A DNA stretch of 64,000 bases from Marinobacterium mangrovicola (GCF_004339595.1 NZ_SMFU01000007.1:1300658-1364657), one strand, 5' to 3'. Counted from the stretch's first letter, positions 27,840 through 37,520 are shown. Program-made: numbers and translations. Notes: generated from the letters alone by a model not told the origin.

Positions 27840-28736
27840 TTAAACGCTGAGATTTAGATCCGCGGTTTCTTTCTCACCCAGGAACCGCTCACGAAACTTC
27901 TTAAACGCCGGAATTTCGTAACCGCTGCGCCATACCAGGTAAGTCGGTATGGAGCCAAGTCTCAGCATTGCCAGGTCAGCCGGAGCCTGACTCAGTTTCA
28001 GCACACTGCGCGGCAGGATGGAGACACAGGAGCCCGCCGCCACGGCTGCAATCATGGCGTGGTAGGAGCCTAGTTCCTGAATCCTCCACTGACCTCCAGC
28101 CACAATACCCAGCCGCTCCTCGGCGATGGCCCTGTAGGTGCACCCCGATCTGAACGCCGCCAGGGATCGGGTCGCTATCTCTTCCGGTGCGCTTGCATCG
28201 CGATCCGCAGCCGGCAGAAGCAACAGCAGCTCCTCCTCCCAAATCGGAGCCCCCTGCAGCCCGGTTTCAACCAAGCTCGACTCTGCTTCAGCCGATGCCG
28301 GCAACGCCACAAATGCACAGTCCAGTCGCCCGTCGCGCACCTGCTCGAGGAGCTGCGCCGATGGGCCGGTACTCACCTCAAGCCGGGTTGCGGGATTGGC
28401 ACGGTTGTAGGACGCCAGCGGCGCGGGCAGGCGGCTTGCTGCGGTCGACTCCATGCTGCCGATGCGCAGGGTTCCACCGCTGCTGCCACCAACCGCATGC
28501 CGTGCTTCCTCCTCCAGCGCCAGCATGCGCTGTGCATATTCCAGAAACTGCTGACCCGCGGTAGACAGCCTGATGCGTTTACCCGTGCGAATGATCAGTT
28601 CAACACCCAGTTCCGCCTCCAGTTGCTGGACGCGGGTGGTGATGTTCGAAGGCACTCGTCCCAGCCGGGAGGCGGCTCGGGTGATACTCAATTCCGCAGC
28701 CACCGCTTCGAATATCTTCAGGGTTTCCAGATCCAC
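27840..28736 (-). CDS. LysR-family transcriptional regulator
   Basis: A 298-residue LysR regulator with a winged helix at residues 1-60 (LSITRAASRLGRVPSNITTRVQQLEAELG) and a periplasmic-binding-like effector domain after about residue 90. The start is a GTG at 28736 with AAGGGG upstream. It is divergent from the nitronate monooxygenase gene, and a perfect 21-base dyad lies between them, so it most likely regulates that gene. It ends four bases past the spermidine-synthase-like gene on the other strand. Confidence 0.9.
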   Translation of the reverse strand: MDLETLKIFEAVAAELSITRAASRLGRVPSNITTRVQQLEAELGVELIIRTGKRIRLSTAGQQFLEYAQRMLALEEEARHAVGGSSGGTLRIGSMESTAASRLPAPLASYNRANPATRLEVSTGPSAQLLEQVRDGRLDCAFVALPASAEAESSLVETGLQGAPIWEEELLLLLPAADRDASAPEEIATRSLAAFRSGCTYRAIAEERLGIVAGGQWRIQELGSYHAMIAAVAAGSCVSILPRSVLKLSQAPADLAMLRLGSIPTYLVWRSGYEIPAFKKFRERFLGEKETADLNLSV

Positions 28737-28768
28737 TTTATTCCCCTTTTGATAATACTATTTTTACT

Positions 28769-28789
28769 ATATTCTCAATTTGAGAATAT
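28769..28789. promoter_or_regulatory. Perfect dyad in the lysR-nmo intergenic region
   Basis: ATATTCTCAA and TTGAGAATAT flank a single T. The half-site spacing fits a T-N11-A LysR box, and the site lies between the divergent starts. It is a likely operator for the LysR regulator next to it. Confidence 0.6.
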
Positions 28790-28832
28790 TTATACCCAAT
28801 CCTTCTCTGATCCATCGGTGGAGTAATCTGAA

Positions 28833-29891
28833 ATGAGTCATTCCAATCCGCTTACAGCCCGGCTGGGTATTCACCCCATCATTCAGGCACCCATGGCTGG
28901 CGTCGCAACACCTGAACTGGCTGCTGCAGTATCGAATGCGGGAGGCCTGGGATCATTGGGCATTGGCGCGAGCAGCCTGCCACAGGCCCGAGAGATGATT
29001 GAACAGACTCGCGCTTTGACCTCGGCCCCCTTCAACGTCAACCTCTTCTGCCACCAACCGGCGCTGCGCGATCCGACACTGGAAGCCGCCTGGATCGAAC
29101 ATCTGAAACCTCTGTTCCTGGAATGCGGGGCGGAGCTGCCAACTTCACTCGACGAAATCTACAAAAGCTTCCTCGACGATGAGGAACTGTTTTCGATGCT
29201 TCTCGATACGCGGCCAGCCGTGGTCAGCTTTCATTTTGGATTACCGCCTTTGGAGTGGATAAACAGGCTGAAGGAAGCCGGTATCTATACGCTGGCAACC
29301 GCCACTAACCTTGAGGAAGCGAGGCAGATCCAGGACCGGGGTATTGATGCCATTGTCGCCCAGGGCATAGAGGCAGGCGGGCATCGTGGCATGTTCGACC
29401 CAGATGTCGTGGATGAACAGCTGAGCACCACCGTACTCGTCAGTCTACTCGTACGAAACTTGGAACTACCCATTATCGCAGCCGGTGGCATCGTTGACGG
29501 CCAGGGGATCAAGGCCGCCATGGATCTTGGCGCAGCGGCGGCACAGCTCGGCACCGCTTTCATTTTGTGTCCCGAGTCGGCGACGAACCAGGGCTACCGA
29601 GCCGCTCTGAAGAGCGAGCGTGCCGCGGTAACCACCCTGACCTCAACCCTTTCTGGACGACCGGCCCGTGGTATCCGCAACCGGTTTATCGAGCATGCCG
29701 AAAGCGCTGCAGGTATCAAACCGCCCGCCTACCCCATCGCTTATGATGCGGCTAAACAGCTCAATGCGGCGGCAAGCAAGCTTGGGAGCTCCGAGTTCGC
29801 AGCGCACTGGGCAGGCCAGAGTGCACCGAGGGTGCGCGAATTATCCGCTGCACAGCTGATTGCGACATTGCTGCGGGAGCTATCGCTTTAA
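28833..29891 (+). CDS. Nitronate monooxygenase family protein
   Basis: A 352-residue FMN enzyme of the NMO/2-nitropropane dioxygenase family. HPIIQAPMAGVATPELAAAVSNAGGLGSLG at the N-terminus, GIDAIVAQGIEAGGHRG in the middle and PIIAAGGIVDGQG followed by GAAAAQLGTAFILCPES form the TIM-barrel phosphate-binding sites. The family oxidises alkyl nitronates such as propionate 3-nitronate, but some members act on other substrates. GGAG precedes the ATG. It is divergent from and probably controlled by the LysR regulator. Confidence 0.9.
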   Translation: MSHSNPLTARLGIHPIIQAPMAGVATPELAAAVSNAGGLGSLGIGASSLPQAREMIEQTRALTSAPFNVNLFCHQPALRDPTLEAAWIEHLKPLFLECGAELPTSLDEIYKSFLDDEELFSMLLDTRPAVVSFHFGLPPLEWINRLKEAGIYTLATATNLEEARQIQDRGIDAIVAQGIEAGGHRGMFDPDVVDEQLSTTVLVSLLVRNLELPIIAAGGIVDGQGIKAAMDLGAAAAQLGTAFILCPESATNQGYRAALKSERAAVTTLTSTLSGRPARGIRNRFIEHAESAAGIKPPAYPIAYDAAKQLNAAASKLGSSEFAAHWAGQSAPRVRELSAAQLIATLLRELSL

Positions 29892-29926
29892 CGTCTCTGA
29901 TCTGCTGTTCCTGGAGCTACCATCCT

Positions 29927-29998
29927 GAGGGGCGCCGGCAAAGCACCCCTTCAGCAATGAAGAGAACCAGTGCCTTAAGGCGGCGCTCGCGGAGCGCC
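29927..29998 (+). terminator. Two hairpins after the nitronate monooxygenase gene
   Basis: AGGGGCGC/GCACCCCT pair about 30 bases past the stop, followed by a strong GGCGCTC-GCG-GAGCGCC hairpin at 29982-29998. Neither has a clear T-run, so termination is plausible but not certain. Confidence 0.4.
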
Positions 29999-30111
29999 CA
30001 GGCCGCAAAAATCAAAAGCTTGTGTTAGGCTCAATCAGGTCTCGATGCAGTCCTGCCCATCCGGGGCTCCAAATCCACGGTTTCATAAGAGAGTGACAGG
30101 GAGATTGGAAT

Positions 30112-31014
30112 ATGACGCGCTACCTGATCCCGCTGCTGGGATTGTTCCTTTCCGTTTCGGCCCAGGCCGAGAGCATTGTTGTTTCCTCCAAAATCGACAC
30201 CGAAGGTAGCCTGCTGGGCAACCTGATCTACCAGCGCCTGGACAATGCGGGGCTGGATGTTGAAAACCGTGTTCAGCTCGGCGGCACGCCCATCGTGCGC
30301 AAGGCGATCACCTCCGGCGAAATCGATATCTACCCTGAATACACTGGCAACGCGGCATTCTTCTTCAACCAGGCGGAAGATCCGGCCTGGAAGTCGTTTG
30401 AAGAGGGCTATGAAAAGGCGAAGCAGCTGGATTACGAGGCCAACAAGATCGTCTGGCTAACACCGGCCAACGCCAACAACACCTGGGCGATCGCGGTCCG
30501 TCAGGAGATTGCCGACCAGGGCGAACTGAGCAGCATGAGCGACTTCGGCCGCTACGTCAGTGAGGGCGGCGAAATCAAACTGGCGGCCTCTTCCGAGTTT
30601 GTCTCCAGCCCGGCAGTACTGCCTGCCTTCCAGGAAACCTACGGTTTTACCCTGAACGACTCCCAACTGCTGGTGCTCTCCGGCGGTAACACGGCGGCTA
30701 CCATCAAAGCAGCGGCGCTGCAGACCGATGGCACCAATGCCGCCATGGTCTACGGCACCGATGGCGCTATCTCCGCCGTTGGCCTGGTAGTGATGAGCGA
30801 CGATAAGGGCGTGCAACCGGTTTACGCCCCCGCGCCGATCATTCGTGAAGAGGTCCTCAACGCCCACCCCGAGATCGCCGAGCTGCTGGCCCCGGTATTC
30901 GAATCCTTCGATCTGGAAACCCTGCAGTCTCTGAACGCGCGCATCGCCATCGGTGGCGAAAACGCCAGCGACGTGGCCGCCAGCTATCTTGAGGAACTTG
31001 GACTCAGCAACTAG
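30112..31014 (+). CDS. yehZ: Osmoprotectant ABC transporter substrate-binding protein (YehZ/OsmF-like)
   Basis: A 300-residue periplasmic protein with a signal peptide cut after about residue 19 (AQA-ES). The mature protein has the OpuAC-type layout: SKIDTEGSLLGNLIYQRLD, the EIDIYPEYTGNAA hinge segment and ATIKAAALQTDGTNAAMVYGTDG. It follows YehZ of E. coli in gene order and character. YehZYXW binds glycine betaine with low affinity. A good site (GGGAG) precedes the ATG. It is the first of four tightly coupled genes. Confidence 0.9.
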   Translation: MTRYLIPLLGLFLSVSAQAESIVVSSKIDTEGSLLGNLIYQRLDNAGLDVENRVQLGGTPIVRKAITSGEIDIYPEYTGNAAFFFNQAEDPAWKSFEEGYEKAKQLDYEANKIVWLTPANANNTWAIAVRQEIADQGELSSMSDFGRYVSEGGEIKLAASSEFVSSPAVLPAFQETYGFTLNDSQLLVLSGGNTAATIKAAALQTDGTNAAMVYGTDGAISAVGLVVMSDDKGVQPVYAPAPIIREEVLNAHPEIAELLAPVFESFDLETLQSLNARIAIGGENASDVAASYLEELGLSN

Positions 31015-32171
31015 TGCTTTCTGTACTACGCCGGGTCGACAGACTCGGCCTGACTCTTTCGCTGGCCAGCACCCTGACGCTGGTGCTGCTGCCACTGGTT
31101 AACCTGCAACCCAACCGGATACTGCCCGGCCAGGGTGTAGCGCTGAGCCAGCTCTGGCAGCAGAACAGCTTCCTGTTATTTCTGCCACTGTTTCTTCTCG
31201 CCCTGCTCAGCGCCACCTTCTCTCGCAGGCTTTGGCCGAGGGCGATGATGAGTGCTGCAGCGCTGCTGTTGCTGATCATCGCGCTGGGTAACTCCACAAC
31301 CCTGCTGCTGGAAGATCAGCCCCCCTTTGCCCGGGTCTCGCTGGGTAGCGGTTTCTGGACCCTGCTTCTGCTGCTGGGCCTGCTGATGACCGATGCGCTG
31401 ATCAAGCTGCAGATAGCGCCCCTACCGCGCCTTGCCCTGGTCGCTATCTATCTGTCCGCGATCTTTACCCTGCTTGCCAGCGGGCTCTGGGATCAGATCT
31501 CACTGATGCTGGAGTACCACAACCAGGAGCGGTTCTGGCAACAGGGAGGACGCCATCTGCTACTGGTGGCTGGAAGCATCCTGCCAGCACTGTTGATCGG
31601 CGTGCCGCTCGGTATTCGCTGCCATCGTTCACCCCGCGTAAGGGCCGCCATACTGCCGGTGCTTAGCCTGTTGCAGACGATTCCGAGCCTGGCGATGTTT
31701 GGTTTGCTGATGATTCCGCTGAGCCTGCTGGCTACATCCTTCCCGCTACTGTCGGAGTTTGGTATCCGTGGCATAGGCGCCGCGCCTGCGCTGCTGGCAC
31801 TGTTTCTTTATTCGCTGCTGCCGATTGTCAGCAATACGGCCGCCGGTTTCGATGGCCTGGACCCGGCGGTACTCCAGGCCGCCAAGGGTATGGGCATGAA
31901 CCAGCGCCAGCGGCTCTGGCAGGTGGAACTGCCGCTGGCCCTGCCGGTGATGCTGTCGGGCCTGCGTATCGTATTGACGATGAATATCGGCCTCGTTGCC
32001 GTGGCCGGGCTGATCGGCGGCGGCGGTTACGGCACCTACATTTTCCAGGGCTTGGGGCAGACCGCCACGGATCTGGTGCTGCTGGGCACCCTGCCCACCA
32101 TTCTGCTGGCGTTTATCGCGGCCATGGCGATCGACACCCTGATTGCGCTGACGCAAAGAGAGACCCGATGA
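31014..32171 (+). CDS. yehY: Osmoprotectant ABC transporter permease (YehY-like)
   Basis: A 385-residue permease starting at a GTG that shares its first base with the last base of the yehZ stop (TAGTG). About five hydrophobic segments occupy the first 165 residues, an N-terminal extension typical of YehY. The BPD transport domain follows at about 175-380, with the coupling helix segment AAKGMGMNQRQRLWQVELPLALPVM. It would form the membrane channel with the second permease encoded at 33118. Confidence 0.9.
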   Translation: MLSVLRRVDRLGLTLSLASTLTLVLLPLVNLQPNRILPGQGVALSQLWQQNSFLLFLPLFLLALLSATFSRRLWPRAMMSAAALLLLIIALGNSTTLLLEDQPPFARVSLGSGFWTLLLLLGLLMTDALIKLQIAPLPRLALVAIYLSAIFTLLASGLWDQISLMLEYHNQERFWQQGGRHLLLVAGSILPALLIGVPLGIRCHRSPRVRAAILPVLSLLQTIPSLAMFGLLMIPLSLLATSFPLLSEFGIRGIGAAPALLALFLYSLLPIVSNTAAGFDGLDPAVLQAAKGMGMNQRQRLWQVELPLALPVMLSGLRIVLTMNIGLVAVAGLIGGGGYGTYIFQGLGQTATDLVLLGTLPTILLAFIAAMAIDTLIALTQRETR

Positions 32172-33121
32172 TCGAGCTTAACAACCTCACACGCAGCTTC
32201 GGCGACCATAAAGCGGTGGACAACCTCAACCTGAAAGTTGAGACCGGCGAGATCTGCGCGCTGATCGGCACCTCCGGCTGCGGCAAGTCCACCACGCTGA
32301 AGATGATCAACCGGCTCATCGAGCCGAGCAGCGGTACTGTGCTGATCGATGGCGAGGATATCCGCAACCAGCCGCCAGAACAGCTGCGCCGCAAGATCGG
32401 CTATGCGATCCAGGGCGTGGGCCTCTTCCCCCATCGCAGCGTCTACGAAAACATCGCCACTGTGCCAAGGCTACTGGGCTGGAGCAGCGAAAAGATCGAC
32501 GCCCGCGTGCATGAGCTGCTCGAACTGCTGAAGATGGATTTCGACAGCTTCGCCCACCGCAAGCCCAACCGACTCTCCGGCGGCGAACAGCAACGTATTG
32601 GCGTCGCACGAGCCCTCGCAGCCAATCCGGATCTGATGTTGATGGATGAACCCTTCGGTGCGCTCGATCCGCTGACCCGCGAACGTCTGCAGCTGGAGCT
32701 GAAACAGATCCAGAAGCTGCTGGGCATTACGATCATCCTGGTCACCCACGATATCGAGGAAGCGATACGACTGGCCGACCGCATCGCGGTGATGGACGGC
32801 GGCAGACTACTGCAGCAGGCCACACCGGAGGAGCTGCTGCGCAACCCACGGGAAGGCTTTGTCAGCAACTTGGTAGGTGGCGAAGAGCGGGCGCTGCGGC
32901 TGTTATCTCTACGCAGCATAGGCGATCTGATGGAGCCCGCGGAGTGTTTTGAACTGAATGCTACAACCCCTAGCATCGAAGCGAGCGCAACACTGCGCGA
33001 TGCCCTGGCCCGACAGATCTGGCAGCAGAGCCCGGTACTGCGCGTCACCGGCGAAAATGGCGATACCTGCGGCGCGATCAGCATGGAACGCCTGCTCAGC
33101 CTGGGGCAAAGACCGGGATGA
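32168..33121 (+). CDS. yehX: Osmoprotectant ABC transporter ATPase (YehX-like)
   Basis: A 317-residue ATPase. Walker A GTSGCGKST is at residues 34-42, the signature LSGGEQQRIGVARALA in the middle, then MLMDEPFGALDPLTRE and the VTHDIEEA switch. A C-terminal region after about residue 235 corresponds to the regulatory tail of YehX/OpuCA proteins. The start overlaps the yehY stop, and its own end overlaps the next permease start, both by four bases. Confidence 0.92.
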   Translation: MIELNNLTRSFGDHKAVDNLNLKVETGEICALIGTSGCGKSTTLKMINRLIEPSSGTVLIDGEDIRNQPPEQLRRKIGYAIQGVGLFPHRSVYENIATVPRLLGWSSEKIDARVHELLELLKMDFDSFAHRKPNRLSGGEQQRIGVARALAANPDLMLMDEPFGALDPLTRERLQLELKQIQKLLGITIILVTHDIEEAIRLADRIAVMDGGRLLQQATPEELLRNPREGFVSNLVGGEERALRLLSLRSIGDLMEPAECFELNATTPSIEASATLRDALARQIWQQSPVLRVTGENGDTCGAISMERLLSLGQRPG

Positions 33122-33858
33122 AGTTTCAACAGCCGTTGCGTAACTGGGGCGGCAGTCTGGTGATTCTCTGCCTGCTGCTCTACCTCACACTGGGCGCCAA
33201 CAGTCTGGAGCCACTGCTAGGTCCGCTGGCACCGGAAAACGCCCCGGCGATCTACGCCCGCAACAGCTTTATCGATCTGGTGGGCTGGCACCTGCTGCTG
33301 GTGCTGATCGCCATCTCCGCCGCTGCAGTGATCGCCATTCTGGCCGCCCTCTTTGTCAGTCGCCCCGTCGGCGCGGACTTTCTGCCGCTGGCACGCTCAC
33401 TGGCGAACCTGGGCCAGACCCTGCCACCGGTCGCCGTGCTTGCCCTGGCGGTGCCCGCGGTGGGTTTTGGCTCCTGGCCGACGCTGATCGCCCTGTTCCT
33501 TTATGGCCTATTACCGATCTTCGAAAACACCCTTGCCGGTTTAGGCTCGGTTCCGACCACCGTCAAGGATGCGGCTCGCGGGCTGGGTATGTCACCGCTG
33601 CAGCGTTTCTGGCAGGTGGAGCTACCACTGGCACTGCCACTGATCATCACCGGTATCCGCCTGTCGGTGATCATCAGTATCGGCACCGCCACAATCGGTT
33701 CAACGGTGGCGGCCAAGGGGCTGGGTGAAGTGATCATCGCCGGCATCCTCACCGACAACCTGGCGTTCGTGCTGCACGGCGGCCTGATCGTGGCACTGAT
33801 GGCGATGCTGCTGGATGGGTTGTTTGTGAAGCTGGAACGGCGCTTTGCAACAGTCTGA
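33118..33858 (+). CDS. yehW: Osmoprotectant ABC transporter permease (YehW-like)
   Basis: A 246-residue permease with about six helices. The BPD domain carries AARGLGMSPLQRFWQVELPLALPLIITGIRLSV as two adjoining segments, matching the equivalent part of the yehY product. It completes a transporter in the E. coli order yehZYXW. No terminator is clear after it; the convergent LysR gene begins 60 bases on. Confidence 0.9.
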   Translation: MKFQQPLRNWGGSLVILCLLLYLTLGANSLEPLLGPLAPENAPAIYARNSFIDLVGWHLLLVLIAISAAAVIAILAALFVSRPVGADFLPLARSLANLGQTLPPVAVLALAVPAVGFGSWPTLIALFLYGLLPIFENTLAGLGSVPTTVKDAARGLGMSPLQRFWQVELPLALPLIITGIRLSVIISIGTATIGSTVAAKGLGEVIIAGILTDNLAFVLHGGLIVALMAMLLDGLFVKLERRFATV

Positions 33859-33921
33859 AACAAGCCCTTACAGCAACTCATCAGCACCTCAGCAGCACCT
33901 CAGCAACGCCCCAACAGCACC

Positions 33922-34830
33922 TCAGAGCTCTCTTGAATAGGCCCGGCACTCGGCGATGCAGGAGAGTATTCGCGGGTCACGCTCACGGTTGGCCAGGCAA
34001 ACCATGGAGATGCTCTGGCGGATATCCTCCATCCCCTTTAGTGGCAGAAGGCGGATCTTGTTCTCGAACACCGCTTCAACACGACGTGGCAGCAGCGCAT
34101 AGCCGACACCAGCACTGACCATGCTGATCAACGAGAAAATATCGCTCACCTCCATCACCACGTTGGGTTCAAACCCTGCCCGCTCAAACGCGCGGTAACT
34201 GTCCCGAGAAGTCGCGAAGCCTTTCTTCAACGTAACGAAGGTCTGCTCGCGAAACGCCGACAGATCCAGCGGCTCGCCGTCACTGAGGTCAGAATCGGCA
34301 GGCACCGCCAGCAGCACCTCATCATTGAACAGCGGCAGACAGGTAAAGTCGTCGTCCCGAAAACCAGACTCCAGGGAGACCAGCGCTGCATCCAGCTCCA
34401 CGGACCTCAGCTTGCGAAACAGCACCTCGTTGGAGTCCAGGGTCAGTTCGATATTGAGATCGCCCTTGCGTAGTTTCATCCCGGCGATCAGTCGCGGAAC
34501 TGTGTTCAACGTCAGCGAATAGAGCGCGCCGAGCTTGAACTTATTGGAGTAGATCCCCGCCGTTTCGCGGGTCACTTTGACCGCATCATCCAGCGACGCA
34601 ACGATGCTCTGTACCCTTTCCTCAAGCACCAGCGCACTCGGCAGCGGCACCAGCAGTCGCCCCTCCTGACGGAACAGGGAGCACTTGAGACTCTCCTCCA
34701 GCGAGTGAATGGCACGGTGAACACTGACGGTGCTCATGCCCAGATTTTCCGCCGTATCGGCCAGGGTTCCGGCCTTCATAAAGGCCAGAAATATCTCAAG
34801 CTTCTTCAGCGTAAAGGTGTCATCAAGCAC
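33922..34830 (-). CDS. mdcR: LysR-family regulator of the malonate operon (MdcR-like)
   Basis: A 302-residue LysR protein with a GTG start (34830) supported by AAGGAT. The winged helix is at residues 5-65 (GTLADTAENLGMSTVSVHRAIHSLEESL), and the effector domain follows. Divergence from mdcA with 147 bases between, and a perfect dyad in that gap, make it the likely malonate-responsive activator. The name is based on position. Confidence 0.85.
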   Translation of the reverse strand: MLDDTFTLKKLEIFLAFMKAGTLADTAENLGMSTVSVHRAIHSLEESLKCSLFRQEGRLLVPLPSALVLEERVQSIVASLDDAVKVTRETAGIYSNKFKLGALYSLTLNTVPRLIAGMKLRKGDLNIELTLDSNEVLFRKLRSVELDAALVSLESGFRDDDFTCLPLFNDEVLLAVPADSDLSDGEPLDLSAFREQTFVTLKKGFATSRDSYRAFERAGFEPNVVMEVSDIFSLISMVSAGVGYALLPRRVEAVFENKIRLLPLKGMEDIRQSISMVCLANRERDPRILSCIAECRAYSREL

Positions 34831-34874
34831 ATTTTTATCCTTCTTATTGGCTGGGCCTTACCGCCCATAACAAT

Positions 34875-34893
34875 CATTACTCTCAGAGTAATG
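34875..34893. promoter_or_regulatory. Dyad between mdcR and mdcA
   Basis: CATTACTC and GAGTAATG arms flank TCA. It stands about 45 bases from the mdcR start. A second looser dyad (TCAAT-N7-ATTGA) follows at about 34899. The layout suits a LysR recognition site plus an activation site. Confidence 0.55.
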
Positions 34894-34977
34894 GTCCGTC
34901 AATGGACTTAATTGATGGTCTCTTGAGGGGCTTTTAAGGTGGGTAACAACAATAACAACACAAGCTGAGGATATCCC

Positions 34978-36639
34978 ATGAACGCTCCCGCGGAACCCTC
35001 GATCAACTGGCAGAGCCGCCGCCAGGACAAGCAGCGCCGCATGGCCAGCCTCGAAGGCATAGCCGACGGTCCCATCATCCCCACCGATTCCATTCAAGCC
35101 GCACTTGAGCGCCTGCTGAGAAGCGGCGACAAGGTGGTTCTCGAAGGCAACAACCAGAAACAGGCGGATTTTCTCTCCCGCTCTCTGGGCGCCCTGAACC
35201 CGGATGTGATCAACAACCTGCACATGGTGATGCCCAGCGTCGGTCGCCCCGAGCACCTAGACCTGTTCGAAAACGGCGTCGCCCGCAAACTGGACTTCTC
35301 TTTCTCCGGCCCGCAGAGCCTGCGTATAGGTCAGCTGATGGAAGATGGTCTGCTCGAGGTCGGCGCGATTCACACCTACATCGAGCTCTACGCCCGCCTG
35401 TTCGTTGACCTTAATCCCCGCGTTGCTCTGCTGGCAGGTTTCAAGGCGGACCGAGAAGGCAACATCTACACCGGCCCCAGCACAGAAGACACCCCGGCGC
35501 TGGCCGAGGCCGCCGCGTTCCGTGACGGTATCGTGGTGTTCCAGGTCAATGAAATTGTTGATGACGTCTCCGACCTGCCCCGCGTCGATATCCCCGCTTC
35601 CTGGGTGGATTACATCGTCGAGGCTGACCAGCCGTTCTTTATCGAGCCGCTGTTTACCCGCGATCCGCGCCTGATCACCGACGTGCACGTGCTGATGGGG
35701 ATGATGGCGATCCGCGGCATCTATGAACGCCACCAGGTGCAGTCGCTTAACCACGGTATCGGCTTTAATACCGCTGCCATCGAACTGCTGCTGCCCACCT
35801 ACGGCGAATCGCTTGGCCTCAAGGGCAAGATCTGCCGCCACTGGGCACTGAACCCCCACCCCACGCTGATCCCCGCCATCGAGAGCGGCTGGGTTGAGAG
35901 TGTGCACTGCTTCGGCACCGAGCTGGGGATGGAGAACTACGTGGCGGCGCGCCCGGATGTGTTCTTTACCGGCAAGGATGGCTCGCTACGCTCCAACCGC
36001 GCCTTCTGCCAGCTGGCCGGCCAGTACGCGGTCGACATGTTTATCGGCTCCACCCTGCAGGTGGATGGCGATGGCAACTCCTCCACCGTTACCCGCGGCC
36101 GCCTGGCCGGTTTTGGTGGCGCTCCGAATATGGGCCATGACTGCGGTGGCCGTCGCCACTCCTCACCGGCCTGGCTCGATATGAAGCCGGACGACCATCT
36201 GCTCAGCAAGGGTCGCAAGCTGGTGGTACAGATGGTGGAAACCTTCCAGGACAGCGCCAAGCCGACCCTGGTCGAGGAGCTGGACGCCCTGGCCATGGCC
36301 CGCGATTACCAGATGCCGCTGGCTCCGGTGATGATCTACGCCAGCGATGTTACCCACGTGCTCACCGAGGAAGGGATCGCCTATCTCTACAAGGCCCAAT
36401 CACTGGAGCAGCGTCGCGCCATGATCGCCGCCGTCGCCGGTGTCACGCCGATCGGCCTGAAACGCGATCCGGCCGTAACTGCGCAACTGCGTGCCGAAGG
36501 GCTGGTGGCCTACCCGGAAGATCTGGGCATTCGCCGCAGCGATGCCAGCCGCGACCTGCTGGCCGCCCGCAGCATCGGTGAACTGGAACGCTGGTCCGGT
36601 GGACTTTACGAGCCGCCCGCCAAATTCAGGAGCTGGTAA
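34978..36639 (+). CDS. mdcA: Malonate decarboxylase alpha subunit, ACP transferase
   Basis: A 553-residue protein of the MdcA family, which exchanges acetyl for malonyl on the acyl carrier protein. Landmarks are NNLHMVMPSVGRPEHLDLFENG, KIDAQVHE-like CoA-transferase fold segments, and GRLAGFGGAPNMGHDCGGRRHSSPAW. Length matches the family. GAGGAT precedes the ATG. It starts a nine-gene operon whose members overlap or nearly touch. Confidence 0.95.
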   Translation: MNAPAEPSINWQSRRQDKQRRMASLEGIADGPIIPTDSIQAALERLLRSGDKVVLEGNNQKQADFLSRSLGALNPDVINNLHMVMPSVGRPEHLDLFENGVARKLDFSFSGPQSLRIGQLMEDGLLEVGAIHTYIELYARLFVDLNPRVALLAGFKADREGNIYTGPSTEDTPALAEAAAFRDGIVVFQVNEIVDDVSDLPRVDIPASWVDYIVEADQPFFIEPLFTRDPRLITDVHVLMGMMAIRGIYERHQVQSLNHGIGFNTAAIELLLPTYGESLGLKGKICRHWALNPHPTLIPAIESGWVESVHCFGTELGMENYVAARPDVFFTGKDGSLRSNRAFCQLAGQYAVDMFIGSTLQVDGDGNSSTVTRGRLAGFGGAPNMGHDCGGRRHSSPAWLDMKPDDHLLSKGRKLVVQMVETFQDSAKPTLVEELDALAMARDYQMPLAPVMIYASDVTHVLTEEGIAYLYKAQSLEQRRAMIAAVAGVTPIGLKRDPAVTAQLRAEGLVAYPEDLGIRRSDASRDLLAARSIGELERWSGGLYEPPAKFRSW

Positions 36640-36642
36640 GCC

Positions 36643-37506
36643 ATGATGCTGACAGAGGAGCGCTATAGCGACGCGCTCGGGTCTCAGGCTGCCTATCTCG
36701 GCGAGATGGCGACCTGGGCACTGGAGCAGGAAGCACGACTGAGCCCCAAACCCGCCCTGGTGGATAGCCGTGGCGACGGCGCCCACAGCGATATGAACCT
36801 GGCACTGATGCTCAGCTCCGCCCGCTGCCTGGAGCCCTGGTTCGCAGAGATGGCGAAAGCCGCACTGACGCTGGAGTGCGATCTCGAACTGCGCCAGACC
36901 ATCGGCCAGCTCGGTCGCGAAGCGGAAGCGGAGATGCTCAGCGTTACCGGCGGTATCAACACCCACCGAGGCGCCATCTGGGCCCTGGGACTGCTGGTTA
37001 CCGCCGCAGCCACGGCCAGCGACTGCGAAGCCGATCTGTTTGATCGCACCGCTCAGCTGGCACGGCTGGATGATCCTGCGGCCCCCAGGGCCAAAGCGCC
37101 CAGTAACGGTGAAAAGGTAGCGCGCGAGTTTCGTCTGCCCGGCGCCCGCGAACAGGCGCAGCAGGGCTTCCCGCACCTGCGCCAGTTGAGCCTGCCGACC
37201 CTGCGCCAGAGCCGCAGCAACGGCGACGTGGAATCGGTGGCGCGGCTTAACGCCCTGCTGTCGATCATGACCGCGCTCACCGATACCTGCGTGCTGTCAC
37301 GGGCGGGCCTGGCCGGGCTGGACGCGATGCAACAGGGAGCCGCCGCGGTGCTGGGAGCGGGCGGTTGCGGCAGCTTTGCCGGCCGCCGCGCTCTGGCACA
37401 GCTGGAAGCGCGTTTGCTGCACCTCAACGCCTCCGCAGGCGGAGCCGCCGATCTGCTGGCCGCCACGCTGCTGGTAGACCGTCTCTTTGCCGACGCCATC
37501 CAATAA
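36643..37506 (+). CDS. mdcB: Triphosphoribosyl-dephospho-CoA synthase MdcB
   Basis: A 287-residue CitG/MdcB-family enzyme. It makes the precursor of the prosthetic group, attaching a phosphoribosyl unit to dephospho-CoA using ATP. The KPALVDSRGDGAHSDMNLALM segment and TGGINTHRGAIWALGLL are the family's catalytic blocks, and FPHLRQLSLPTL follows. Three bases separate it from mdcA. Confidence 0.93.
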   Translation: MMLTEERYSDALGSQAAYLGEMATWALEQEARLSPKPALVDSRGDGAHSDMNLALMLSSARCLEPWFAEMAKAALTLECDLELRQTIGQLGREAEAEMLSVTGGINTHRGAIWALGLLVTAAATASDCEADLFDRTAQLARLDDPAAPRAKAPSNGEKVAREFRLPGAREQAQQGFPHLRQLSLPTLRQSRSNGDVESVARLNALLSIMTALTDTCVLSRAGLAGLDAMQQGAAAVLGAGGCGSFAGRRALAQLEARLLHLNASAGGAADLLAATLLVDRLFADAIQ

Positions 37507-37520
37507 GAAGGAGAACAACG

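Noticed and set aside
30457-31095. Minus-strand ORF of 212 codons
   Set aside because: Antisense to yehZ; no ribosome site and no family features.
36400-37176. Minus-strand ORF of 258 codons
   Set aside because: Lies across the mdcA-mdcB junction in antisense and has no recognisable domains.
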